Assembly (NCBI GenBank): GCA_036346275.1
Contig: CM070721.1
Coordinates: 55,453,869 to 55,517,868 of the forward strand
DNA length: 64,000 nt
Origin: Otatea glauca
Lineage: Eukaryota; Streptophyta; Magnoliopsida; Poales; Poaceae
Direction: 5' to 3'
In this document: in pieces, positions 10,404-23,504 of the stretch
How positions within the stretch are numbered: position 1 is the first letter of the stretch
How the letters are laid out: each line of letters starts with the position of its first letter
The notes under the pieces: generated by a model
Database searches by the model: none
What the model saw: only the letters and a program-made list of their open reading frames with translations
What the model was told of the DNA's origin: nothing
Position numbers and translations under genes: made by a program

Positions 10404-12122
10404 ATGTCGACTAGCGGATTAGTGCACTCACATGATCCACTTGTGCTAGATGGCACAAATTATGCTTCATGGAAATTAATTATGACTTCTCATTTTAAAT
10501 CCATGAGCCCCCAAATATGGTGGATCGTAGATGTCGACTTTTCCTCTCCATTGAATGAAGTTGCTCCAACTGAAGGAGAGAGGAAATGCCTACATCTCGA
10601 CGCTCAAGCTACTAATGTTTTTTTTTGTGTTGTGAGCGATGAAATCTTTGATAGAATATGCAATCTCAAGAGCGCTCATGAAATGTGGATAAAGCTTCAA
10701 GAACTATTTGAATCATCCACTTCTATTGAGGATTGCACTAAGGAAGAAATGTCGGGAGATGAAACATCAAGCTCCACCTCAAGCTCAAGTGATGAAGAAC
10801 CGACATCTCCATCAACCTCAACCTCCGCCTCAAGTGACGATGAAGATGCTCTTCCATGACAAATCCGTTGCTTCATGGCGAAAGGTAAGAATGAGGTAAG
10901 TGAGGATGATAGCTCACTTATAATGAACTTATGAATTTGCTAGAGGAGCTCAATAAATGTCTTGGAAAGGAGAAAAAGAAATATAAAATTTTGAAGCTTG
11001 AACATGAATCACTTCAAAATGATTATAATATGCTTCAAGAAAATCATGAATCCCTCCTTTCCAAAGAAACTCATAAGCCTAAGGTGGATATAGGAATCTC
11101 ATGTGATTTAATTGATGAAATGTCTTGCTTAAATGTTAATCCTAATATTTCATTAAAATTTGACACATCCACCTCTTGCAATGATTTACCTTGTTGCTCA
11201 AATTCAAATGTTTCTACTTCCTCTATGCATGTTGAGACTAACCTTGCAGAGGAAAATAAGGAGCTCAAGGCCCAAGTCATTAGATTAGAAAATGACTTGA
11301 AGAAGTGCGTAAAGGGAAAAGCCGTTCTCGACGAGATCTTGAGCAAGCCAAGGGCGCCTCAAGATAAGCGAGGACTCGGCTACATCTCCAAGAGGGAGAT
11401 TAGCAAGACAAGGCACAACGAAAGACATTCGAAGATCATCAAGTGCTTTGCTTGCAACAAGAAGGGACACTTCGCCTCCGTGTGCCCTAATAAAGTGGAG
11501 ATCAAGCCACAACCATCAACAATGGGGCAAACCGACAAAGAGCAAGTCAAGAAAAGAGACGCTCAAAGCCTACTTGCTACAATTGTCGGAAAAGGGACAC
11601 ATCGGTAAGGATTGTCCCAAAGGTATTACTCCTAAGCCTATTATTGTCAATAATCATTATTTGCTTAGGAAGGACAAAAATGGCAATGTGTTTGCCAAGT
11701 TTGTCGATTCTCCCAAGTATTTGCAAAATTATGATATTCAATTGCTTAGGAGAAATGAATCTAGAAATGTGTTTGCTCAAAATGCTAGACTTCCTAAGAC
11801 CAAGAAAAATCATGTTGATCATGTGCTTAGGAAAAATAACAATAGCAAACCATTTGCTAGATCCTCTAAGCCAATGCATAATTTCAATTATCATATGCTT
11901 AGAAGAGATCAAACTAGAAATGGTTTTGCAAACTATCATTGCCCTCCTAAGCCTTTTCATAAAAATGCCAATCATTTGCCTAGGAGGAATAATTATTGCA
12001 AACTTATTTCTAATTATGTTAGTCAATTCAATAATATCCAAATTAGGACCATTTGGATTCCAAAATCTATTGTGACTAACATTGTTGGACCCAACAAGGA
12101 TTGGGTACCAAAAACCGCCTAA
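10404..12122 (+). pseudogene. Copia gag, broken, with two zinc knuckles and repeat tail
   Basis: The start ATG is 44 bases after the primer site. The N-terminal gag (residues 1-110: LDGTNYASWK then KSAHEMWIKLQELFE) is followed by an acidic Ser/Thr-rich stretch and a stop at 10857. The frame resumes at 10931 with a coiled-coil segment and then a zinc knuckle CX2CX4HX4C (CFACNKKGHFASVC). A second knuckle near 11580-11615 is broken by a one-base shift. The tail (11656-12010) consists of five degenerate 27-residue repeats of the type LLRR-N-FA-PK. It ends with a GPNKDWVPK motif that in this lineage sits at the gag-pol boundary. No protease, integrase or RT follows. Gag would package the element RNA. 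Confidence 0.85.
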
Positions 12123-15100
12123 AAGATTTTTAGGCAATATGAGATGGATGGGACGTTTGGCTTCTTCAAAAGGAGAAGATGACTTAATCATTTGCAAAAT
12201 GGAGCCAAGCATGAGGATGATCACTTCAATCTTGAGCCAATGTCATCTCGGGTAACAAGTATCTAATTTGGTTACTATTTAGCTTATAGCCTTGTGTAGG
12301 TTATATTGCATTATTCATGAAAATCAATTTAGATTGCTTGTTATATGCTTGCTCATGCTTACTAGTTGTTTTGATTGCAATCTTGAGTAAGTTTGGGATA
12401 GTGGCACATTAAGGGGGAGTGTTAATTCATATCCATGTATATTACATCCCTACATGTGCCCATATTTATATAAGTGCTAATATATATTTTCAAAATCAAG
12501 CCATTTAGCCAAAAGTCAAAATTTTGTATACCATTAGTATTCTTGTGAAAAACTAGTTGCAAAATGTATACAAATATATTTGAAACGTTTTTCAAAGGTT
12601 TTGGCTTCACAAAATCTATTTTGAAAAGAAAATGAGTTTCATGATCAAAATCTAGATAGTAGTATCTTGTTTTGGATTTAAACTTATAATTTTCATAGAA
12701 TTAAATGTAAAATGAATTTGAAAGTAATTCCAAAACGAAAATCCTAGAGTTGGTCATTCTTAACAATTCTTGTGTTCAAAAGACTTTCAAAAGACCAACC
12801 TAGCGAAAGTTATTCGATTTTGAAACTCACTAAAAACTACATTTGACCCATAATAGTCATATTATTGCACTTAGTGAGTTTCTCCGTTTGGACCGGATCT
12901 TGTGTAGTATCTTGGTTCAAAATGGTATCTTAAACTCATACACAAAATTCAAATCTCTATATCTCATCTTATTCTTCATTTGAATCTTGTGTTGAAATAT
13001 TTGGCTTTGTTTTACAAATAGCTATTTCAAAAGGACCATTTTGGTCAAAAGTCAAATCTTATGTTTAAAAGGCCCAAAATTGTAAAAAGCTTTGTAAAAG
13101 TATTTTAATATGTATTTCAAATGTTTTCAAGTATTAAACCCTTGGTTAGAAGCTAAAAGTCAAACTTTGGCCTAAAAAGGATCTTTGTGATCTTGCTTTT
13201 GCATTTAACTTCAAATTTTTCTAAAGCAATATCTATTTGGAGTTTGAAAAAGTGGTCAATACAAAACTCATAGGGTTAGTCATTTTAAGTATTTATTTAG
13301 TCCAAAGTTTTTTCAAACGACCAACCGTTCAAAAGTTATAGCCATTTGAATTTGGCCAAAATCATCCAATTGACCCAAAATAACCCGTTGTTGCATTTTG
13401 TGGATTTCGCTATTTGAATTGGATTTCATTGTATATCTTGGATTGAAATAGTATTTCTAAATCATACAAAGCTATGAAAGCTCAAATCTCCATAAATTTC
13501 AATCCGGAATGCATTTTGAGCATTTGGTGAAAATTCAATTTCTTTTCAAACCTACAAAGCGTATTTTGTCATATCTTTTGAACGAAAATTCCTTTTAATG
13601 AAATTCTTCTTGGTAAACCTTCTAAATAGTCCAATGTTTATTTCTGGAAAGTTTCAAACCATTTGGACTCAATTTAAAAAAGTTTTGACTTTTCTTCTCT
13701 TTGAGTACAAATCATGCCTACAAAGCAAAATTTGGCATATTTTTTGATTGGAGACTCCTTTTTGGGAAAATTCTTTTTGGAAAAGTTTCTTGGGAGTCTA
13801 AATAATGTTTATGCTCAATTTCAAATAATTTCAACTTAATTTGAAATAGTTATGCCTTTTTCTCTCTTTCGATCTTATTTGGCATACTCTTGCATTAAGT
13901 TGGATTTTACGATCTGAATGGATTTGATTATGCAAATAGGCTTATAAACATCTCTCTAAATCATATGAAGCCATATAAGTGCATATTACCATTCAAAACT
14001 CATTTGGTTCCATTTTGAGGATTTGGTGAAAATCTTAATTTTTTATGTGTTTCATATGCATCTTTCATCATATTTCTCGAAATGAAATTTATTTATTGAA
14101 AATCCTTGTTGGAAAACCTTCTCTCACATATGGAGTTCATATCTGAAAATTCTCAAATTTATTTGAACTCATTTGCAAGATTGTTGACTTTATTTGACTT
14201 AGTGTCAAAACTAAACCTCCAATACTTCTAAAGACCTATTTTTGATTGGAGAGTGATATTTGAGAAAATCCTTTTGGAAAAAGTCTCTTCGATGTTCATA
14301 GATCATTTCTGCAAAATCTTATGGCTATTGGACTTCATTTGATCAAGATTTGATCCAAATTCAAAATGTTTAGTTTTAGGGATGAAGCTGAACAACCCGG
14401 AGTATCCGGGTAATCTATCCGGATTATCCGGACACTCCGAATCAAAAACACCGGAGTATCCGGGTTGTACTACTCGGCCCAAATTCTTAAATTGCTATCT
14501 ATACTTTCTTGCAATATCTTGTTCATCCTATTTTTGGGGTTTCTCCTTTGCTCAAATCAATATTCAGTCTACATAGCCCTCGAAGAGGATTTCGAGACGA
14601 ATCTGTTCCGCGTTGATGATTTTTGTATTTGAGCAATGGTTTAAAAGCTATAATTGATTTTGTGCTGCTATTTGCATCTTTTTGAGATTTTAAGAGTTTT
14701 TAAATTGGAATCTTGGCAAGCCTTTCAAGATGAAAACCAAGTGAACTTATTAATTGCTCCAAGCTTCAAAATGGGGTATATCTATTTAAGTTTTCATTCC
14801 AATGAAAGTGCATCTTTTGGCTAGGTTCTTTTGGAAATTGGATTTAATTGTATCTTAGCCTCAAAATGTTTCCTCCCTTGCATAACTCGGAGTTTATTAT
14901 GAAAAAGAGAAAATTTCTCTTGTAAGCTCAAGAGTGAGTTTGAATGTGTTTTACTCATTGTCTCTCTTACAAGTGGATGTCAAGATCAAATTTGAATGAG
15001 TTTCAAATATTTTCATTATAAAGTGATGTAATAAAATCTTTAATTGATATCTTGAATTGTTTTAAATTGCATGCAAAGAGTATTATCTTGTATATCATCT

Positions 15101-16227
15101 ATATCGTGCATGTTGTACTTAGACATTATCAAACTAACTTGGGTCAAATTAAAAGATATTTGTTCCCAGAAATCGTGTGCTTGTCTATTGATGTTCAAGG
15201 TATTGGAAAAGGGGTCATCTTCGACGGTGGGATGAAGGAAATGGAGAGGAGCTCCATAGTACGAGGGATCTAAGACCGGCGCGGTGATCATGACCAATTC
15301 GAACATGCGTGGACAAGAATCGACAAAGGGACGTGTTTCTTTTCTGACCATATTCAATAATGTCTGTGCACACCATTATGCTAAATTGTGTTATTCTAAA
15401 TGGTGTTGTATCTTTCAATTGGTATGATTAATTGGTATCTTTCAAGAGGTATCCTCTAATCCTAAATTGTTTTGAAGTGTCATTTAACTTGCATTCGGCA
15501 TTATCAAGAACTAAAAGGTACATATGGGTGACACATTGCAAAGAGGTATGCCCTTGATAAGTTTATGAAATTCTTGATCATGAAAGTGCATCTTACTTAT
15601 ACAATTTTGATTCATGATCTTGTATACATCTTGTGATCATATAAGCAATTCCTTCTTGTGTAATCTTCTTTATATGATCTTGATTGTTAGAATTTAATTT
15701 GATCATGAGCATGTGCTTAAATTATATAAATTTGCTATATGATCTTGATGTTTAAAGAATATGTGAAATCATATTCGTGTGTCATGTTTAAGCATCACTT
15801 ATATCCTAAGAATCATGACTTCTTTAATTTGTTATAACTAGAAAAATCTATTACCTAAATCATGGAAATAATTGGTATCATATCTTGCCTAGATTTAGGG
15901 GGAGCTTAATATTATTGTCCTATTACTAGCTCCTTATCTTTATTTTATTTTCTCCCTAATCTTTTTATTGAGTGTGCAATCAAGGGGGGGAACAGATTTT
16001 ATTGAATAAACAATAAGAATCTTTTAAGCACCTTTTTGGGATTAATGACAAAAGGGGGAGAATTTATAGATTTATCAATTGTCCCCTAATCGATTGACAA
16101 AAAGGGATGATTTGTAAGTATGATCTCTTATTGTTTCTTCATGCTTGTTTTAATGCTAAATATCTTAATATTGTCATTTGGTGCAATTGATAATAGGTTT
16201 GTCATAAATCACCAAAAAGGAGAAGAT
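12123..16227 (+). repeat. Copia pol-less internal region with ~515-bp repeats
   Basis: AT-rich, with no pol domain in any frame. From about 12755 to 14350 a degenerate unit of roughly 500-520 bp occurs three times; compare gttattcgatttt at 12811, gttatagccattt at 13334 and gttatgcc at 13847. Shorter words recur at about 166 bp (13580, 13746, 14078, 14245). CCGGAGTATCCGG words appear again at 14395-14466. The segment ends in a polypurine tract (aaaaaggagaaga, mutated relative to aaaaagggggaga before the right LTR). Confidence 0.7.
15040..15357 (-). CDS. Unrecognised antisense ORF in Copia internal region
   Basis: A 105-codon frame antisense to the Copia element. It has a normal protein composition (for example RPFVDSCPRMFELVMITAP and PLHFLHPTVEDDPFSNT) and sits in otherwise AT-rich non-coding sequence. 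I do not recognise the family. It may be a captured host exon or a remnant of an antisense ORF. No promoter or splice context is evident. Confidence 0.3.
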   Translation of the reverse strand: MNMVRKETRPFVDSCPRMFELVMITAPVLDPSYYGAPLHFLHPTVEDDPFSNTLNINRQAHDFWEQISFNLTQVSLIMSKYNMHDIDDIQDNTLCMQFKTIQDIN

Positions 16228-16649
16228 TGAAAGTGCATCTAGGCACTTATGTTATTTTGGTGATTAATGACAAACGCACATAATGACAATCTATGCAATT
16301 AAGTAAATGTTTAACTTAGTGCTTAGCAAATGACAAACCTCTAATATGATTATATTGCTATGAGACTAACTTGTTATTGCCTAGTTGAGTATCAATCTCA
16401 TCTATTTAGAGGAAAATCAAGTGGGATGGTTAAGCAAAGATAAGGTATGCAATTTTGGTATCTATTCTATATTTGTTATTGCATTCCTTTCGTGCAAATG
16501 CATAGTGAACTCCAAGTAGCATGTTGATTATATATATGCACATTGGTTCATGTCATATTTATTTGTGCATATATATTCATTTGAGTTCATTATGTGCTTT
16601 GTTTTTAGTATGCATGTATTAACTAGAGTTAAATTTCATATTGCTATAG
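16228..16649 (+). repeat. Partial middle Copia LTR (422 bp)
   Basis: Begins TGAAAGTGCATC directly after the internal region and matches the first 422 bp of both full LTRs. It stops at ctatag (16644-16649), where the CACTA element starts. It shares gttaaattt (16629) with the right LTR against gtaaaactt in the left LTR, so it is closer to the right LTR. Confidence 0.9.
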
Positions 16650-16995
16650 GAAAACCATTATTAACGATGGGAAAGATGGTCGGTAAAAGTCCAAATGTGG
16701 TCGTTAAATGTATTTAACGACCACTAAATTGTGGTCGTTAGCCGTTGTTAAAGGCTCCGTTGTTAATAGTATTAACGACCACCTAAACTTTCCCATTGTT
16801 AAAAAATTAACGACGGGATAATATGTGATCGTTAATTATGTAGTATCAACGACCACATTTCTATTTTTAACGATCATTTTTTGGTCGTTACTAATATTTC
16901 TGTAGCCACTATTGTAGCATTAACGACCAACTATTTCATCATCATAAACTATGCTTGGGGCACTTTCATCATATTAACGACCACTAGTTTTGTAT
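16650..16995. repeat. CACTA left subterminal repeats
   Basis: About ten copies of TTAACGACCAC or its complement GTGGTCGTTAA within 330 bp, in both orientations, some adjacent and inverted. In characterised CACTA elements such subterminal motifs are the binding sites of the TNPA-like protein. Fewer copies are seen at the right end (25545-25680). Confidence 0.8.
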
Positions 16996-17451
16996 TTACG
17001 TCCACTTTTCTTTTACAAAAGGCTATGCAATATGTAATAATAAATATAAATCTGTAACATATCATTAAGAACCACTTTTTATTCATTGAAACCAAATAAT
17101 TGAACTCATTCTTTGCATCCATGCAATATTTGAGATGTAATACAAATTCAGTAACAATCATCAAAAAAATCATTTAGAACTAACTTTATGGTGGCTAACC
17201 TAATCTAACATCAAAACTACTACTAGAAATCTGATAAATTTCTGAATCTTCGACTAAGGGACAAACAATAACATTGTTCTTAGTGAATGATTGCCAAACA
17301 TCCCTTCATCAAACTATTGGCCTGGCTTGTCGTGCACATACTCTACTTCATTTGGAAATCTACAAAAAGAACAGAATGTGTATCATCAGTTAATAGATAT
17401 AAATGAATTGGCATAGAAATAAGAAACTATAAGAACATATATCAAATCATT
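16996..17451 (-). other. 3' flank of CACTA second gene
   Basis: AT-rich sequence between the subterminal repeats and the last exon of the minus-strand gene. It probably holds that gene's 3' untranslated region. No other feature is visible. Confidence 0.4.
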
Positions 17452-19790
17452 TTAAGTGTAGAGATTACATACATTATCATGTTCATATTCATGTGGGCTA
17501 GCATCAATACCATCTTCATGCCTACCAAGCAAAGAACTCTTTATTTCTGCCCATTCTTCCTGCACTTGGCTCATTCGATCCATGATCTTATGATTTTGTT
17601 CTTGAAGTGTCTTATTGTTTTCCTCAGATGCTTGAAGTCTAGCTAGCAATTCGGCCTTAGTAACTGCTAGACCTCTCAAATCTCTTGCTTTAATTCCACC
17701 ACCATATCCCACTACATGATCACGTCGCTTTGAAGGGTAACACTTGTCCATAACTTCAATATTTGAAAGACTAGGATTCGATTTGACAACATTTTCAATT
17801 TGTGCCTGTAATGCAAAATGTGTATTTAAGTACTTAACTCTTACCCACAAACATATATTATTTATACTTAACTCTTACCCACAAATATATATTATTTAAT
17901 GTAATTCATAAGAAAAGATTTCACATTACATGCTTCCTGGAGGTTTCAGCATCCACCAAAGCTTCCCCCCTCTTGTGAGTGTGAAAAAATAACTTATCCA
18001 TACTTGGTGGCATGTTTTCCTTTCCTCCCTGTTGGAATAGATAACATTATGTAATTTGTCGACTACTATTTGAAGTGCAAATGGGTAAAGAAGTTTAGTA
18101 TGTACCATGTCCTAGATTATCTCTCTATAGGGTTTGTTGCCGGTGCGATGAGGCATTTTCAAGTTAGATCTGTTTTTTGAGTTTCTAATGCTCTTTACCT
18201 ATATATAATTGAATGAAATTACTTGTTATATTCACATAAGCCATCACATGTCAACTATAGAAAGATTGTAAAATAAGCAACAACATTAACACTTACTATA
18301 AACTCCTTGCTATAGAAATGCTCCTTCACGAGCCACTCCCAATCAGATTTGTCAATGTCCTTAGGAACATTTTTTATAGCCTCCTGCATAGTCTTTGCTG
18401 GTTTCACAAAATGTCGATTTAAGTCTCCACGCCAATTGATCCAAAGATCTTTTACATGCTCCATTATCTCATCTTTGTACGTGTCAATTTTAATATTTTC
18501 ATCTTTGTTTTCAAACTTGTCCTGCAGAGTTGTTGAATCAAAATATTAAAATTAAGAAAACCAAACTAGAGTTCACAAAAGATACTATCAAAAAATAAGC
18601 ACCTCTCTAATGGAACTTGTACCTTAATTGTCTCAAAAATGTGCTCCAAAGCTGTCCCACTAATGTCCGCCCATGCTTTCACCCTTAATGGGGTAATGTT
18701 AGTATCACGTACTATTCTGCCCAGGTGCCGTGAAAAGCTTCTTGAAAGAGCACGGTTGTTGTAAAATTGAACTTTAATTTTCTGTTTCTCCTTTAAAGCA
18801 GCAACTTCCTTACATTTATTCTTGCCACGTCCATTGCGTTTTTTCATTGTTTGAGAAGCTGATACAATCACGTTACCTTAATCAAAATTAAGCCCACATA
18901 AAAAAAAATTAGTTGCATCATTGTGCATACCGTTCTCTGAAATATACACAAGACTTTTGTGCACTTGGTGTTGCCCACTTTCCATATAATCTTTGCTTAA
19001 GAATTGATCTACATGATCAGTGAGATTACCAAAACATGAACCCATATCTGTGAGATTACCAAAACATGAACCCATTAGTAAGTTGTGTGGGTAAAGGAAA
19101 AAAATGCATAAATGTAATATATTTATCCATACCATCATTTTTAGAATCTGTAAGACTTTGAGCCACACGTCTCTCCTCAACATGCATATCATTTCCTACG
19201 TCACCCTCATCGCTGGCATCATCGTTGTTGTTCATGGCTGCAGGACATCACAAATATCTTAAAAAGCCAATTTAATACACAATTATTATTTAGGATATTG
19301 AAGAGAGCAGAGTATGACTTTTAGACCTTTTTGCATTGCGAAACTTGTTAAACCAGCCTTCTATAGTATCATCTTCTTCATAGTCATCATTCTTATCTAC
19401 AAAATTAAACATCAGCATATGCAGTACATTAATAGCTTTTCATTTGATCTAAGACAATAACTTCAGTGCTACTATTTAGTTTTGTAGAGCATGGCTCAGA
19501 ATACCATTACCATTTGCTGTTGCAGTATGTTTATCATAACGTTTTGCCTGCTTTACATACATGGGCTTGTTTATTTGTTCCTGCATAGAAAATATGTCTG
19601 TAGCCATGTTATTGGTGAACTGTACTGAATCACTTGTGGTCTTTGGAAAGGTCCGCCTCGCATGTTGCTGCCGAAGCAATCCAGGACTAATAAATTGTAA
19701 ACCACTCCTATCCCAAGCCAAGGCTTTGACTCTTCCATACCTGGACCCTTGCATTGCGACAACCTGCATACATAGCATTATTCTCAAGTA
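17452..19790 (-). pseudogene. CACTA second protein, Ptta/En/Spm plant transposase family
   Basis: Multi-exon minus-strand gene. Recognisable pieces in order are: 19767-19480 (RYGRVKALAWDRSG, QQHARRTFPKTTSDS), 19380-19320 (acidic), 19235-18880 (starting MNNNDDASDEGD), 18871-18566 (basic, then LSRSFSRHLGRIVRD and VKAWADISGTALEHIF), 18470-18300 (VKDLWINWRGDLNRHFVKP, SDWEWLVKEHFYSKEF) and 17850-17452. The last has an AxYPSKRRDHVVGYGGG-like segment and a coiled coil with LLARLQASEENNKTLQEQ. These match the plant transposase family Transposase_24 (PF03004). A 30-bp exonic tandem duplication (19018-19077) and uncertain splices suggest decay. The protein would bind the subterminal repeats. Confidence 0.75.
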
Positions 19791-20044
19791 CTTAAAATTT
19801 TACCTTATATAAGACTAATAGTGTCATTATACAGTCAAAGATAGTTCGAAAATGCAAAAAAGAAAATCAAATACTACTGTGAGAGATTAATTACTGAATG
19901 ATAAAGGACATGCTTTATCATTAACCATAGAAATTTGCTATATATGACTAAAGGACTAATAATATCATGGTTCCTTCATAAGTTATAAAACCATGCAAAA
20001 TGAAATGAATGGCTCAAGGCCAAGATTCTAATAAACAGATAGGA

Positions 20045-23000
20045 TCATGATTTTCTCTTTCTCTTTGAGGATGTTGTTGGAGGTTCAAGTATATCTTCTT
20101 CGTCGGCATCATCAGCCTTAGATAAATTGTTTTCATCATCTGAATATCCAGCTGGTACATCATAAGTATCACGTGGTTGCATCTTTACAACCAAGTGCCA
20201 TCCTTTGATTTGGTTGTCCTTCACAAAAAATACTTGAGCAGCTTGGCTAGCTAAGACAAATGGCTCATCAGTCCGAAGCAAGCGCTGGAGGTTCACACTA
20301 ATGAGTCCATATTTATCTTTCTTTATGCCATGATTCTTATTAAATACGTCTACCCATTTGCAACGAAATAATGGCACACGTCTTCCACCTAAAAACTGCA
20401 GCTCAAGTATATCCGTTAATACACCATAATATTCCACATCATCACCATCACTCCTTTCTTCTGAAAGAACCACCACCCCACTGTTCTGCGTGCAGCGAAA
20501 TCTATCTTGGCTCTCTGTGCGATATCTAAATCCATTCATGTCATAGCCGGTAAAACATGTTATATTTTTTAATGGACCACGTGACAGAGACAGAAGGTTT
20601 TCCATTAGCTCACTCTTATCATTTTCATACAAGTGATGTACCTACAAAGTGAAAATATAACCATGTAATCTCAAGAAACAGAAAGATTTGAAATGTACAT
20701 GTTTTTAGCTTATTTGTTTTACCTTCTCTTTAAACCATTGAATGAAGTTTCGATTCCAGTTGGTGGTAAAAGATTGCACTGAAGAGTCTTCTTGACTACT
20801 GGAGTACTCACTACAACATTACAAAATAGAATTTATATAATTATGAAACAGGATTTCTAACATGTGTAGGACAAAAAATAAGAAAAGGGTATCATTAACT
20901 AATACCTGATATATGGTTGAACTTCGTCGCAATTCTTTAAAACATAGATATGAGCTTGTTCTGCTTCAAGCAAATCAAGATCTCGAGTTTTATGAGCACC
21001 AAGTGGCCTTCCAGCAGAACAAAATATTGATAAATAAAAATTGACATCAATTGATGCATCATGGATTCTTCCAGGGCGATTGTGTTTTGTCTCCACATCA
21101 TCCAAGTACCTAGAGCATAGTGTCATAAACTCATCTGCAATGTAGCCCTCTGCAATCGAACCCTCAGGGCGAGCCAAGTTGCGTACTAGCAATTTCAGAC
21201 AATGTATATGTCTCTCAAAGACATACATCCAACGATATATTGTAGGTCCACCAATAAGAGCCTCATTAGCCAAATGAATAGGCAAATGCATCATGATATC
21301 AAAAAAGGATGGGGGGAATTCCTTTTCAAGCTTACATAGTGTTTGTGGTATTTGGGCCTCCAGTGCATTAGCTGTTCAACTGAAAGTGCTTTGGAGTTCA
21401 ATTTGCAAAAGAATTGTGAAAGCTCTAACAAAGGTTCATAGATATTTTGAGGGACAAGTCCACGTAGTGCAAGAGGAAGTATGTGATTTAATATAACATG
21501 GCAGGCGTGGCTCTTCAATCCTGATACTCTTTGCTCTTTCATATTAATGCAACGGCTAATATTTGAAGAAAATCCATCTGGAACACTTAGATCTTTAAAA
21601 AACATGAGCAGTAAATTCTTTTGTTGTGGAGACAAAGTGTAAGCTGCAGGTGGCAAAATTAACTTGCCTCCATCATGTACAGGATGCAGATGTGACCTTA
21701 GGTTCATCAATTGCAAATCAAGACGACTATTAATATTATCCTTCGTCTTCCCATTGATGTTCATAATTGTTCCGATGATACTATCACATATATTCTTTTC
21801 TATATGCATCACATCTAGATTATGACGTAGCAAAAGAGTTTTGAAATATGGTAAATCAAAAAATATGCTCTTTTTGTTCCAATTATCTCCCCTATCACCG
21901 TGTGATATTCTGGCCTTCTTACTTGTATCCTTCGACAAGATAATCCCTTCTAGATCATGCACTTGTTGTAGCACATCATCTCCAGATAGTGGTCTTGGTG
22001 GTCCTCTACTCTCTCGGCAACCATCAAAAGTTTCTTTTCATTTCTCCATCTATGACCTTTGGGAAGAAAGCGTCGATGACCCATGTAGCAAAACTTTCGA
22101 CCTTTCTTAAGCCACAATGAACAAGTTTCTTTGTGGCAAACAGGACAGGCCAACCTTCCCTTAGTGCTATGCCCTGATAGGTTCCCATAAGTCCGGAAGT
22201 CATGGACCGTCCAAAGAATGGCTGCACGTAGGTTAAAATTTGTTTTGGTTGATGCATCATACGTGTTAACTCCATCCTCCCAAAGTTCAATAAGTTCCTC
22301 TATCGGTGGTTGTAAGTAAACATCAATTGCATCCCAGACCATCCGTCCTGGAATTAACATGGATAAAATTACATTTTCTTGCTTCATGCACATCCAAGGA
22401 GGCAAATTGAGTGGAACAAGGAATACAGGCCAAATGCTATATGAGGTACGCATGTTAGCAAATGGTTGGAAACCGTCGCTAGCAAGGCATAGCCTAACAT
22501 TGCGAGGTTCAAATGCAAATGAGTGGTGGGTTTCATCAAAAAATTTCCATGCCTTCGAATCAGCAGGGTGTCGCATCACTCCATCATCTACCCTACCCTC
22601 CTTATGCCACGCATCAAAAGCGAAATTTTATCGGACATATACATACGTTGCACCTTGGCTTGAGAGGAAAGTAACGCATAGTCTTATTTGGGATCTTCTT
22701 CCCTTTTGCTGAGTGCATAGTTTCCCCTGTATGCTTATCTTCCTTCCATCTAGATATTCCACACAACTTGCATGAATCAGCGCCAATATCTTCTTTCCAG
22801 TAAAGCATGCAATCATTCTTGCAAGCATGAATTTTCTTGTAACTCAGTCCAAGCTCCTGGATAGTCTTTTTTGCTTCATAATAAGAATTTGGCAAACTAG
22901 AGTCAAGTGGTAGGAAGTCCTTGCAAAGTAACTCCAACAACATGGTGAAGGACTTATTGCTCCACTTTCCCAAATTCTTAATATGAAGCAAGTTTACTAG

Positions 23001-23504
23001 AGCAGACAATTTAGAGGTACTGGAGCCTTGGTAAAGCGGTTGGTTATAGTTTTGAAGTAAACTATAGAACTTTGCAACTTCAGCGTTTGGCTCCTCTTCG
23101 AATCCCTCATCAGTACATGTTGGAGTCATTGTGTGTCCGATTGTATCATTGTACTGAGGAAACAAATCCATCATCAGCTCTTGCATTCCATCATATCCTT
23201 CTTCGCTAGCTTCCTCTGAGTGCTCCTCTCCTTCAACTTCTAAATCTGTCTGAGGTTCCCCTGTAACTTCACCATGATGATACCAAAAGGTATAGCTCTC
23301 AAGGATACCATACACTTTCAGATGAGAAGACACTACCTCACGAGACCTAGAGTACGTATTGCAGCATCGGATGCATGGACATCAAATGTCAACGACACCA
23401 CCCAACCTACTAAAGGCGTAGTCGAGGAAACTCTCTACCCCATCCAAGTATTCCTTGTTTAATCGATCATCAACCAGACCCATCCAAGTCTTACCCGGAG
23501 CCAT
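20045..23504 (-). pseudogene. CACTA TNP2-type transposase, broken
   Basis: Start ATG at 23504 (MAPGKTWMGLVDDR). The N-terminal transposase-associated zinc domain is interrupted by a TGA at codon 41 (23384-23382), where the family has Arg, just before the CPCIRCCN segment. A Cys-rich CKNDCMLYWKE and CKLCGISRW region follows. The Transposase_21 (TNP2) core lies at 22579-21700 with DGVNTYDASTKT, CPVCHKET and LDVMHIEKNICDSIIG. Then come a DUF4218 region (21290-20899, ending PYIRY) and DUF4216 with a basic tail (20632-20045, ending SKRKRKS). Frame changes near 22620-22660 and 22000 disrupt the reading. It is a DDE-type transposase for CACTA mobilisation and is not functional here. Confidence 0.9.

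Noticed and set aside
11577..12224. 215-codon minus-strand frame
   Set aside because: It mirrors the repeat tail of Copia gag; the plus strand carries the zinc knuckles and the lineage motif.
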